From the NCBI GenBank assembly GCA_002320775.1, contig DCKY01000074.1, forward strand, positions 1 through 33,353: a stretch of DNA of 33,353 nucleotides. The letters are read 5' to 3'. Within the stretch, counting starts at the first letter, position 1. Every line of letters begins with the position of its first letter. The stretch comes from Planctomycetes bacterium UBA1662. GTDB taxonomy: Bacteria > Planctomycetota > UBA8108. Made by a program: the position numbers and the translations under genes. This document shows positions 8,563 to 16,011 of the stretch, piece after piece. Under the pieces are notes generated by a model. It saw nothing but the letters and a program-made list of their open reading frames with translations. It was not told the origin of the DNA and searched no databases.

Positions 8563-10353
8563 CTACGGCTGAATCCTGAGCGTGGCGATCACAGGATCAT
8601 GGTCACTCACCTGTGAAGCGAACTCGCTGTTGACGTGGACAATGTCAACCTGAGCGCCTTGCGCCAGTGTCCCGGTCACCAGGATATGGTCAAGAGCCTG
8701 CGAGTTTCCCTGGAAATTGTAGGTATAGCGTTCGGTGGAGGGAAGAAGCTCCAGCAGGTTCTGCAGTCCAGCCTTACCCTTACCAGCGCTCTTCAACGGT
8801 TCCTCAAAAAGGAACTCGTTGAAGTCTCCCAGGACAACGACCCGGGCCCCGGGAACTGCAGCTACGATTCCATCGACAACCGAGCTCACCAGGCTGAACT
8901 GGGCCACCCGCCTGTCGAAGCCACCATTCTTCGGCGGCTGCATACTCCCGTACATTGGCGGGCTGCCGAACTTGGAAGAGAAATGGTTGTTGATGATAAA
9001 GATGCTCGACTCACCAAAGCGAAACTCACAGAACAGGGACTTCCTGCTGGACTCGAAAGCCGGCGAACTGCTCCCCAGCCGAGATGGACTCGGCAGCAGA
9101 CCCTGCTCGAGCTCTTTACGGGTAACCAGCTTCAACCTCGCCGGGTTAAAAAGAAAACCGACGCGAATATTGCCGCCGGGTTGGCCCCCATCCTCCCCGT
9201 CTCCCGGATTGAGCTGCACAAATTCGTAGCCGGGGCCTCCAGCTGCCCTGATGGCCTCCACCAGGAGCCTGAAGCTGTCACCTGCATCCGCGCCCCCCTC
9301 CTTGCCTGGACCATTATTGTCCTGAATCTCCTGCAGCGCCAGGATGTCGGGAGCCTTGAGATTAATGACGATCTGGGCCGCAAGCTTCCCGGAGCGTTCC
9401 TTATCCACCGCGGAAAAATTCAGAACATTATAGGAGGCCAGGCTCAGCTGCCCCTGGCCGCCGCTGAGGTTCGTCACCTCGGGCATCAGGCCCCTGTCTT
9501 CATGGCCAGGCGCATCGAAAAGCTTGAGCGCGAAGTTCCCAAAGCTGTAATCGAAAACGCCGCGGACTCCTGTCAGGACATCCCCCACGTTCCACTGATG
9601 AGGCCGGCCCACCTGGAGCTTGATCCTCTCAGGGTTCCTGTCGTCGCTACTCAAAAGGAGACCGCCGCGCGGAGTCCTGGGACCAAAGTCACCTCCTCCA
9701 GCAGGGATAACCCAGACCTCGGAATACTTATTCGATGCCCCGACAACAACAGCCTCGTTGATCTCAACAAGCATCCCTTCAAGACTCTCATAGAAATCAA
9801 GGCCATCCTGGCCGGGATCAAAAGGAGTCGCCGGATTTTCCGGCTCACCAGCTACAGAGTCGTCGTCAATGACCTTCCCTGGCGGAAGACGCCCACCAGC
9901 GGCAATCGACACAAAATCCGGAAGCGGCCGTTTCGAGGAGATGGGCCGCACCTCCTTCGCCTCGATCCCGGTCATGGGCAGATTGCCTGTTTTCCTGCCG
10001 CCGGGATAGTATTCCGTCACCTTGCCGAAAACCGAGACTCTGTCTCCCCGAGCCGGAACCGCTCCGCCCCTCCCGACATAAACTCTCAAGGCCTCAGAAG
10101 TGGAATCATCCCTGTCAGGATCAGGATCCTGCAGAAAGAAATGATCCTTGCCCGTGAAGGTAACGATTCCGACAACACCGGAAACCTGCTGGCCATCGTA
10201 GGGCGAACGATGCGCCCGGCCCTGAATCTCGTGTATTCGAACCCCACCCGGACCGGGCAAACCTCCGCAGGAAGAAATGAATGTGGCCATAGCAATGCAG
10301 GCCAGGACGCCCATCCGGAGAAACATTCCAGTCCGAAATAACCTTTCACACAT
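8563..10353 (-). CDS. lipoprotein endonuclease/exonuclease/phosphatase (ExeM/NucH-like)
   Basis: A 596-aa predicted lipoprotein; the lipobox ISSC ends at C29 after a hydrophobic helix. The N-terminal half contains an OB-fold-like region as in YhcR/NucH nucleases (VSGVVGIVTFTGKDHFFLQD). The C-terminal 300 residues carry the exonuclease-endonuclease-phosphatase motifs in order: ASYNVLNF, ALQEIQDN with the catalytic Glu, NIRVGFLF, INNHFSSK, VVLGDFNEF, ALDHILV and SDHDPV with the terminal catalytic Asp-His. The family cuts DNA or RNA outside the cytoplasm, often for phosphate or nucleotide scavenging or to degrade extracellular DNA. The ATG at 10353 is preferred over the TTG one codon upstream; a G-rich GGGTGAGGGTGGG stretch serves as ribosome-binding site. 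The start lies 13 bases after the stop of the upstream glutamate-synthase-like gene, so the two probably form an operon. Confidence 0.9.
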   Translation of the reverse strand: MCERLFRTGMFLRMGVLACIAMATFISSCGGLPGPGGVRIHEIQGRAHRSPYDGQQVSGVVGIVTFTGKDHFFLQDPDPDRDDSTSEALRVYVGRGGAVPARGDRVSVFGKVTEYYPGGRKTGNLPMTGIEAKEVRPISSKRPLPDFVSIAAGGRLPPGKVIDDDSVAGEPENPATPFDPGQDGLDFYESLEGMLVEINEAVVVGASNKYSEVWVIPAGGGDFGPRTPRGGLLLSSDDRNPERIKLQVGRPHQWNVGDVLTGVRGVFDYSFGNFALKLFDAPGHEDRGLMPEVTNLSGGQGQLSLASYNVLNFSAVDKERSGKLAAQIVINLKAPDILALQEIQDNNGPGKEGGADAGDSFRLLVEAIRAAGGPGYEFVQLNPGDGEDGGQPGGNIRVGFLFNPARLKLVTRKELEQGLLPSPSRLGSSSPAFESSRKSLFCEFRFGESSIFIINNHFSSKFGSPPMYGSMQPPKNGGFDRRVAQFSLVSSVVDGIVAAVPGARVVVLGDFNEFLFEEPLKSAGKGKAGLQNLLELLPSTERYTYNFQGNSQALDHILVTGTLAQGAQVDIVHVNSEFASQVSDHDPVIATLRIQP

Positions 10354-10366
10354 CAATCACCCACCC

Positions 10367-11890
10367 TCACCCTTGCATGATCCCGTCAATCTCCTCCTGG
10401 TCAGCAACTGCCGGCAGGCTCCAGTCCTCCTCGTAGCCAAAGACCTCACGCACAGTTCTGGATCCGAAGCTGTCATCCAGAAGCTCAAAGTGTTCGGGAA
10501 CCACCAGGGCCGGATGCCTGACGCCACAGGCTCTGCTGAGTTGGAGAATCTCTTTTCGAAGAGCGACAACGTAGTTGGCCAGGCGATGGGCCTTGGCCGT
10601 TGGATCCAGCCCCCGCATCAGCCACTTCGACTGGGTCGCCACGCCCGTAGGGCAATGCCCCGTATGACACCGCTGCGCCTGGATGCAACCCACCGCAAGC
10701 ATCGCCTCCCGGCCGACATTGACCATGTCGCAACCCAGGGAGAAACCCAGCATGGCGCTGTCGGGAAAGCCCAGCTTCCCGGAACCGATGAAAACCACAT
10801 CCTGATGCAGCCCCCGCTCGGCAAACTCCCTGTAGACCCGGCTCATGCCGATCTTGAAGGGCAGCGCGACATGATCGCTGAAAACCAGGGGAGCAGCGCC
10901 CGTGCCGCCCTCTCCCCCATCAACAGCTATAAAATCGACCCCTCGATCGGTCGTCGCCATCAGATGCGCAAGGTCCCTCCAGAACGAAATCTCGCCAACG
11001 GCCGACTTGATCCCCACCGGCAGGCCGCTTTCCCCGGCCAGCTCTTCGATAAAATCGAGCATCTCGTCAACACTGCTGAAGGCCGTATGCGACGAGGGAC
11101 TGTGACAATCCTCACCAAGAGGAACCCCGCGGATCTCGGCAATCTCGGGGCTGATCTTGGCGGCCGGAAGGAGTCCACCAAGACCAGGCTTGGCTCCCTG
11201 GCTGAGCTTGACCTCGATCGCACGAACAGGCCCGCTGGAACAGGTCTCCAGAAACCTCGCCTTGTCAAACCCTCCATCGGACGCCCGGCAGCCAAAGTAG
11301 CCGGTGCCGATCTGCCAGATGAGCTCCCCACCCTTCAGGTGATAGGGAGAAACTCCTCCCTCGCCAGTGTTGTGCAGGCAGCCGCAGATCTCAGAACCAC
11401 AGTTCAGAGCCTCGATCGCGGCAGCACTCAACGAACCGAAGCTCATCCCCGAGATGTTGACGATCGAGGCTGGGCGAAACGCTTTCTTTCGACCGCGCGG
11501 GCCTCCGAGGACCTTCGCGCAGGGCAGGGTGTAGAGGCTCCCGCTGGCTCCTTCGCCTGCACGTTCTTCCCTGACGGGAAAGGCGCTTTGTTTGATAATG
11601 AGGTAATTGGGTGATTTCTCAAGATCATCATCTGTCCCGAAACCGAAGTAATTATTCTGCTTCTTGGAGGAGGCGTAAACCCAGCGGCGCTGGTCACGGC
11701 TGAAGGGGCGCTCCTCATTGTCGTTGGTTACGATGTACTGTCGCAGCTCAGGCCCCACCATCTCGAGGAGATAGCGCAGGTGCCCGATGATCGGAAAATT
11801 ACGAAGGATCGCATGGTTCCTCTGCAGCAGGTCGTAGACCCCAACTACGAGGAGTAGAAGAACAACGCTGAGTGCGACAATGGACCACAT
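10367..11890 (-). CDS. FMN-binding glutamate synthase-like protein, membrane-anchored
   Basis: A 507-aa protein with one N-terminal membrane helix (WSIVALSVVLLLLVVGVYDL), then the GltB-type FMN/Fe-S (alpha/beta barrel) domain. SIVNISGMSFGSLS, the FIAVDGGEGGTGAAP phosphate-binding region and the [3Fe-4S] ligands C402-x5-C408-x4-C413 are all present. The glutaminase domain and other parts of full GltB are absent, as is usual in this stand-alone family (glutamate synthase, domain 2), whose true reaction is mostly unproven. The ATG at 11890 was chosen over the TTG at 11971 because family members begin just before this helix and because a candidate promoter overlaps the TTG. First gene of a likely operon with the lipoprotein nuclease. 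Confidence 0.9.
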   Translation of the reverse strand: MWSIVALSVVLLLLVVGVYDLLQRNHAILRNFPIIGHLRYLLEMVGPELRQYIVTNDNEERPFSRDQRRWVYASSKKQNNYFGFGTDDDLEKSPNYLIIKQSAFPVREERAGEGASGSLYTLPCAKVLGGPRGRKKAFRPASIVNISGMSFGSLSAAAIEALNCGSEICGCLHNTGEGGVSPYHLKGGELIWQIGTGYFGCRASDGGFDKARFLETCSSGPVRAIEVKLSQGAKPGLGGLLPAAKISPEIAEIRGVPLGEDCHSPSSHTAFSSVDEMLDFIEELAGESGLPVGIKSAVGEISFWRDLAHLMATTDRGVDFIAVDGGEGGTGAAPLVFSDHVALPFKIGMSRVYREFAERGLHQDVVFIGSGKLGFPDSAMLGFSLGCDMVNVGREAMLAVGCIQAQRCHTGHCPTGVATQSKWLMRGLDPTAKAHRLANYVVALRKEILQLSRACGVRHPALVVPEHFELLDDSFGSRTVREVFGYEEDWSLPAVADQEEIDGIMQG

Positions 11891-11942
11891 GAACGGGAAT
11901 CCCGGATGCGGAGATGAACTTGACCAACTTACTAGATAGAAT

Positions 11943-11971
11943 CCTATCGCACCTACGGGTCCATGTTTCAA
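11943..11971 (-). promoter_or_regulatory. candidate promoter for the glutamate-synthase-like operon
   Basis: On the minus strand, TTGAAA (11966-11971) and a TGC-extended GATAGG (11943-11948) are 17 bp apart. The -10 box lies inside a GATAG-AATC-CTATC inverted repeat (11934-11947). The -10 match is weak. It would place transcription start between the TTG at 11971 and the ATG at 11890. Confidence 0.3.
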
Positions 11972-12017
11972 TCTCTATTTATTTTCTTACTCGTCCGTGA
12001 AGGCCGAAAATCGCTCC

Positions 12018-12812
12018 ATGCGTACTCCAGCCATCCTCCTGTTCGGATTGTTAACGTTCCTCGGTTGCTCTCGCTCACCAGAAGAATCGCGGCAGAACAA
12101 ACAAACGCCTTCCCTGCCTGCGGCAGCCGAAGACGCCGGAATCCGTTTCAAACGCGCCCGGATCTTCTTACTCTCAGATTCCGACCGCAAAAGTCCTGAA
12201 CACCTGCTGGCCCCGATCATCGTCCACGAGACTGGAATCAACTCCGAAGCGAAACAGCCAGACTGGACCGGCGGCGAAGAAAAAGAACGGCGGGTTTATC
12301 TTCTGCGTTCCGAGGTGCAGATCAACGGAACGCCGCATCCCCAATTCACCTACTGCTGGCGTTACGAGACGTCCGGCCGGCCCGCGCGAATTCTCCGTAT
12401 GACCATCGATTCAAGCGGCTACCCGGCCATCTTCGAGGTGTTTTCCGGCGCTGGCGAGCTAACGGCCCTGTATGCCTCCAGAGGTATAGAAGAGGCGGCA
12501 GCGAAAGAACAGACGGCTGTATTGCCCGGAAAGCACTACAGCATCGAAGGAAACTCCGAGATCAAGGTCGCCGGACTGGTTGAAGACGGCCCTGTGCCGA
12601 TGGGGCCCCTGGTCTATGTCACAGCCGGCGATCGCCAGATCGTTTCCTTGAGCTGCCGCTGCAGCCCATCCAGGATCGACAAGGCTGATGTCAGCCTTCA
12701 CTACGGGCTCATCACCTCTGACGGGCCGATTCCAGCCAGCGCAGAATTCGCAGCCAGGCTCCCGACGTCGGAGCAGGCTCTCCGCGCTCTGAGGATTCCA
12801 CGGGATTTCTGA
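12018..12812 (+). CDS. predicted lipoprotein of unknown function
   Basis: A 264-aa protein not recognised as any named family. The ATG at 12018 opens a short basic N-terminus and hydrophobic core ending in the lipobox FLGC, so it is predicted to be acylated and anchored to a membrane. The GTG at 11997 would only add seven residues in front. The mature part is a mixed hydrophilic sequence with a YCWRYET stretch and repeated beta-strand-like segments (HPQFTYCWRYE, MGPLVYVTAGDRQIVSL) suggesting a beta-rich fold. It is divergent from the glutamate-synthase-like gene with about 130 bp between them. No function is proposed. Confidence 0.75.
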   Translation: MRTPAILLFGLLTFLGCSRSPEESRQNKQTPSLPAAAEDAGIRFKRARIFLLSDSDRKSPEHLLAPIIVHETGINSEAKQPDWTGGEEKERRVYLLRSEVQINGTPHPQFTYCWRYETSGRPARILRMTIDSSGYPAIFEVFSGAGELTALYASRGIEEAAAKEQTAVLPGKHYSIEGNSEIKVAGLVEDGPVPMGPLVYVTAGDRQIVSLSCRCSPSRIDKADVSLHYGLITSDGPIPASAEFAARLPTSEQALRALRIPRDF

Positions 12813-12923
12813 CAAACCGGTAATCAGATTTTCTGTCCTAACTGCTTATATTGCCGCTATTAAGAAATTGTCCTTGCGAACGTCCAGGTCTCCTTGACGG
12901 CAGAAAAGTCAGTCCACAAGGAC

Positions 12924-12951
12924 TTTACAGCCTCTCTCGAAGTGTTAGACT
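12924..12951 (+). promoter_or_regulatory. candidate sigma70-type promoter for rpsR
   Basis: TTTACA (12924-12929, 5 of 6 consensus bases), a 16-bp spacer and TAGACT (12946-12951, 4 of 6). Transcription would begin near 12958, giving a leader of about 90 bases that is nearly filled by two hairpins before the S18 start. Confidence 0.45.
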
Positions 12952-12957
12952 GTGGGA

Positions 12958-13004
12958 CTCCATTCAGGTGGAGCCACACCCCCGGAACCCGAAGTGGCCG
13001 GGGG
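12958..13004 (+). promoter_or_regulatory. two-hairpin structured leader of rpsR
   Basis: Hairpin 1: CTCCA/TGGAG stem (12958-12962 with 12969-12973), loop TTCAGG. Hairpin 2: perfect 7-bp CCCCCGG/CCGGGGG stem (12979-12985 with 12998-13004) closing a 12-nt loop that contains CCCGAAG. They lie between a candidate promoter and the S18 ribosome-binding site. In many bacteria S6:S18 bind a leader RNA with an exposed CCG motif to control their own synthesis; here the loop contains CCG, so a related control is possible but unproven. Confidence 0.4.
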
Positions 13005-13046
13005 GTACCGTTTTCCCAGAGGTATTTCCCGAAAGGACAGGTCCTC

Positions 13047-13283
13047 ATGCCCAGGTACACCAAATTCTACTCTCAGGCCAAGGTCGGCACCAAGATGGCC
13101 AACGGCAAGATTTACGTCGACTACAAAACTACCGATGAGCTCCGCCGGCTTCTTACCGCCAACGGCAAGATGTCATCACGCCAGCGCACGAAGCTGAGCT
13201 CAATGTTGCAGCGCCACGCCGCCACGGCCGTGAAACGCGCCAGGTACATGGCTCTCCTGCCCTACGAAGGCGACAATCGTTAA
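13047..13283 (+). CDS. rpsR: 30S ribosomal protein S18
   Basis: A 78-aa basic protein of the small ribosomal subunit; in the family it pairs with S6 on the central domain of 16S rRNA. The core IYVDYKTTDELRRLL, then GKMSSRQRTKLSSMLQRH and AVKRARYMALLPY, is the S18 signature. The ATG at 13047 has AAAGGA at 13032-13037 as ribosome-binding site. The frame is open further upstream to 12894, but that part overlaps the leader hairpins and is not S18-like. No rpsF, ssb or rplI is adjacent, so this gene stands apart from the usual operon. Confidence 0.93.
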   Translation: MPRYTKFYSQAKVGTKMANGKIYVDYKTTDELRRLLTANGKMSSRQRTKLSSMLQRHAATAVKRARYMALLPYEGDNR

Positions 13284-13307
13284 GAACTGGCGCCAAGCCA
13301 AGTTTAC

Positions 13308-13353
13308 CCGCAGCTCCCCCCGCTGAGAGTCCGTCTCCCCGATGAGCCTGCGG
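13308..13353. terminator. possible bidirectional hairpin between rpsR and proS
   Basis: CCGCAGCTC (13308-13316) pairs with GAGC-C-TGCGG (13344-13353) with one bulged base, closing a 27-nt loop. It sits in the 84-bp convergent gap. There is no clean T-run on either side, so its terminator role is uncertain. Confidence 0.3.
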
Positions 13354-13367
13354 AGTGTCCTTCTGCC

Positions 13368-14882
13368 TCAGTAGGCCTTGGCGAAAACTGTCAAGCGGCT
13401 ACCCGGCTTACCGGTGAAGATGCACTCCCCGAGATTTCCCGCTTCTTCGACCGGGATACAGCGGGGCGTCACCTTCAATTCCTTGAGAAGGTCTTCACCG
13501 CCGCCATCGTCGGCGAAATGGGAAAGCGCGAAACCGCCGGCAAAGCCTCCCTCTGCCTCGCTGGAGAAAAACTCTCTGAACTCATCAAGGTTGTCGATGG
13601 TCCGCGTGCGGTCCTCGCGAAACTTGAGGGCCTTGTCATAGAGACTCTTCTGGATCTCACCAAGGATTTCGGGAACGCGGGTGATAAACTCCTCCCGGGA
13701 GACTCCGCTCTTATCCTTCGGACTTAAATCTCGCCGGCCCATGAAGACGGAATCGGACGCGATGTCCCGCGGCCCCACCTCGAGCCGAATCGGGACGCCC
13801 TTCTTGATGTGCTGCCAGACCTTCTCCCCGCCTCTGATATCTCTGTCGTCCAGCTCAACGCGGACCTTCCCGTCATCGTATTCACGAGCCTCAACCTCGG
13901 CCTTCAGCTTTTCGCAATAGCCCAGGACCTCCGAACGTTCATCGTCTCCCCTGAAAATCGGAATGATCACTACATGCCTGGGAGCCAACCGCGGAGGCAG
14001 CACCAGTCCGTCATCATCGGAGTGGGTCATGATGAGGCCGCCGATCAGCCTCGTCGAAACGCCCCAGGATGTGGTCCAGGCAAAAACCTCCTGGCCCTCC
14101 TGGTCGAGGAAGTTGATCTTGCAGGCCTTGGAAAAATTCTGCCCGAGGAAATGCGAGGTTCCCGCCTGCAGGGCCTTGTGATCCTGCATCATAGCCTCGA
14201 TGGAGTAGGTGTTCACGGCGCCCGGGAAACGTTCGTCCCTGGTCTTTTCGCCCTTCACCACGGGCATCGCCATGTACTCTTCAGCGAAACGCCCGTAGAG
14301 ATCGAGGATTGCCTCGGTCTCCTCCACCGCCTCGGCTTCCGTGGCGTGAACCGTATGCCCCTCCTGCCAGAGAAATTCCGCGGTGCGCAAAAAGAGCCGG
14401 GTCCGCAGCTCCCAGCGAACCACGTTGGCCCACTGGTTGATCAGGATCGGCAGATCCCGATAGGACTGAACCCACTTGGAATAGGTCTCACCGATGATCG
14501 TCTCACTGGTCGGCCTGACGATCAGGGGCTCCTCCAGCTCGCCCGCCGGCTTCAACCCCCCCTCGGGATCCGGTTCGAGGCGATGATGGGTAACGACAGC
14601 GCATTCCTTCGCGAAGCCCTCGACGTGCTCGGCTTCCCTTTCCAGGTAGCTCATCGGAATAAACAGAGGAAAGTAGGCGTTGACGTGCCCAGTCTCCTTG
14701 AACATCCCATCAAGAACACCCTGCATGTTTTCCCAGATGGAATAACCCCAGGGCTTAATCACCATACAGCCGCGCACCGGCGACACCTCGGCAAGCTCCG
14801 CGGCCTTGATGACCTGCTGATACCACTCAGGGTAATCTTCCGCTCGCATCGGGGTGATGGCGTTCTGCTGTTTCTTAGCCAC
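13368..14882 (-). CDS. proS: prolyl-tRNA synthetase, short archaeal/eukaryotic-like type
   Basis: Charges tRNA-Pro with proline in the cytoplasm. The 504-aa class II synthetase lacks the inserted editing domain of the long bacterial ProRS. Motif 2 is seen in NQWANVVRWELRTRLFLRTAEF with WQEGHT after it, and motif 3 in GGLIMTHSDDDGLVLPPRLAP. An anticodon-binding domain follows (HVVIIPIF), and the C-terminal extension has RCIPVEE, CIFTGKPG and a terminal Tyr (AKAY), all features of the archaeal/eukaryotic-like ProS. The start is a GTG at 14882 with a G-rich stretch upstream; an in-frame ATG at 14849 is possible but would remove the usual N-terminal basic residues. It lies 127 bp downstream of rpmB on the same strand. 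The short form is common in several bacterial phyla. Confidence 0.95.
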   Translation of the reverse strand: MAKKQQNAITPMRAEDYPEWYQQVIKAAELAEVSPVRGCMVIKPWGYSIWENMQGVLDGMFKETGHVNAYFPLFIPMSYLEREAEHVEGFAKECAVVTHHRLEPDPEGGLKPAGELEEPLIVRPTSETIIGETYSKWVQSYRDLPILINQWANVVRWELRTRLFLRTAEFLWQEGHTVHATEAEAVEETEAILDLYGRFAEEYMAMPVVKGEKTRDERFPGAVNTYSIEAMMQDHKALQAGTSHFLGQNFSKACKINFLDQEGQEVFAWTTSWGVSTRLIGGLIMTHSDDDGLVLPPRLAPRHVVIIPIFRGDDERSEVLGYCEKLKAEVEAREYDDGKVRVELDDRDIRGGEKVWQHIKKGVPIRLEVGPRDIASDSVFMGRRDLSPKDKSGVSREEFITRVPEILGEIQKSLYDKALKFREDRTRTIDNLDEFREFFSSEAEGGFAGGFALSHFADDGGGEDLLKELKVTPRCIPVEEAGNLGECIFTGKPGSRLTVFAKAY

Positions 14883-15009
14883 TGCTCTTACCCCCGAGGC
14901 TGTCCTCGTGATCCGTTATCCAATCGATCTGCCCGCCACAGTCCGGAATCCCAGGAAATCCGACTCGACCGAACCTGCTGGCTCAGCGCCTTCAATCAAA
15001 GAAACCCGA

Positions 15010-15315
15010 TCAGCTTTGACCGTCCACCGATTGTTTCTTCCTTGTCGCTGGCTTGACAATTCCAGCCTTCACCAGAGTAGCGTAGGCTCCGTTCTTGGTA
15101 ATCGTACGCAATGCCCGGGTAGAAAGACGAACGCGAACCTTCCGGTTCAGTTCGGGAACCCAGATGGTTTTCCACTGCAGGTTGACCTTGAACTGGCGTT
15201 TGGTTTTGCCAGTGGTTCGCAACCCGACTCCACCCTTGGCCTTGGGTACACCCCTGCGAGCGTATTTATGGCCGGATGCCGTCTTTTTACCTGTTACCTG
15301 ACAGACGCGACTCAT
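15010..15315 (-). CDS. rpmB: 50S ribosomal protein L28
   Basis: A 101-aa basic protein of the large ribosomal subunit. SRVCQVTGKK at the N-terminus, RQFKVNLQWKTIWVPE in the middle and RLSTRALRTITKNGAYATL at the end are diagnostic of L28. It is somewhat longer than the usual 60-80 aa because of a Lys/Gly-rich stretch after residue 20 and a basic C-terminal tail. The ATG at 15315 is preceded by TAGGAG on the minus strand, 9 bases away; the GTG three codons upstream is not needed. It is not next to rpmG (L33), its usual companion; proS is downstream on the same strand. Confidence 0.94.
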   Translation of the reverse strand: MSRVCQVTGKKTASGHKYARRGVPKAKGGVGLRTTGKTKRQFKVNLQWKTIWVPELNRKVRVRLSTRALRTITKNGAYATLVKAGIVKPATRKKQSVDGQS

Positions 15316-15521
15316 GGTCGTCACTCCTAGTGTCTCAACTATTGAAGAATCGACTTTTGTACTTCATGAAGCCCGGTGATGCAAGAGTTTACGCCTTTTG
15401 GATACGCTTAAATCACCCCTGAAAACAGCTTCAGAGCGCCCGCCCTGCTATCGCGGCCCAAACTTTCAAAAGTGTTTGGATTTTAATGACTTAGAGCAAC
15501 ACTGGCACCATCCGAAAAAAT
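15316..15521. other. 206-bp AT-rich gap with a hairpin
   Basis: No gene is seen between rpmB and the Dabb gene. A hairpin at 15458-15479 (CCAAAC/GTTTGG, extended by a few pairs with one bulge) is followed on the plus strand by ATTTTAA; on the minus strand it could end the Dabb transcript, though the T-run is on the other strand. The region is less GC-rich than its surroundings, in line with promoter DNA for rpmB, but no convincing -35/-10 pair was found. Confidence 0.3.
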
Positions 15522-15851
15522 TCATTTCGCCGGAAGTTCAGACGCACCCTCCATATCCGAATCGAACACCCTTACATTTCCCCAGTTGCCCTTCTGCTCC
15601 TCGATAAAGCTGAGATGATCCGGGGCTTCCTGATAAGCATCATGGCTGGCCTTATTGTCAAAGACAACCTGCAGGGCAACGTCGAAATCCCTGTCGTTCA
15701 CCTCCCGAGCCAGCTCGGGATTCAAACGGCCCACCGCAAAAAAGATAACTCCGGGGTGATCGCAAAGATATTTCTTACAGGCTCCAACCAGGCAATCGAC
15801 CGCCTCTGCCGAATTGTCGTTCAAGGCAAAATAGACGTTATGCGCAAGCAT
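15522..15851 (-). CDS. Dabb (stress-responsive A/B barrel) domain protein
   Basis: A 109-aa protein. The pattern HNVYFALND near the N-terminus, a central CVGACKKYL-type helix, and DFDVALQVVFDNKASHDAYQEAPDH followed by HLSFIEE match the Dabb ferredoxin-like dimeric barrel. Members are small dimeric cytoplasmic proteins; some are oxygenases or isomerases but most are uncharacterised, so no reaction is proposed. The ATG at 15851 is preferred to the TTG at 15863: it has GGAG (minus strand) at a good distance, and the family begins close to the AHNVYF strand. The gene is single, 160 bp from the divergent D-2-hydroxyacid dehydrogenase. Confidence 0.85.
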   Translation of the reverse strand: MLAHNVYFALNDNSAEAVDCLVGACKKYLCDHPGVIFFAVGRLNPELAREVNDRDFDVALQVVFDNKASHDAYQEAPDHLSFIEEQKGNWGNVRVFDSDMEGASELPAK

Positions 15852-16011
15852 GTTGCTCTCCAATCGTATTTCTCAGTGTTCTGGAAAACCGAAACTTAAA
15901 CGAGCAGGACACTCTAATGCAACAGCCAGCTCGGCGATCTCTCCAAAACCAGCCGGCACTCCGCTATGATCTGTAGACCCTGAAAACCATCCTTTTCCAA
16001 TCCGGTCCATC

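Noticed and set aside
8635..10341. Long plus-strand open frame of 568 codons opposite the nuclease gene
   Set aside because: No family motifs, and the minus-strand frame has all EEP nuclease motifs. It is a codon-bias shadow in high-GC DNA.
10277..11614. Plus-strand open frame of 445 codons opposite the glutamate-synthase-like gene
   Set aside because: Shadow of a clearly conserved gene; no start signal or motif.
12894..13046. N-terminal extension of S18
   Set aside because: Overlaps the leader hairpins and is not like S18; the ATG at 13047 has AAAGGA before it.
13809..15056. Plus-strand open frame of 415 codons opposite proS
   Set aside because: The minus strand encodes an intact prolyl-tRNA synthetase.
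15398..15607. Small plus-strand frame of 69 codons in the gap beside the Dabb gene
   Set aside because: Partly overlaps the Dabb gene, with no ribosome-binding site or known motif.
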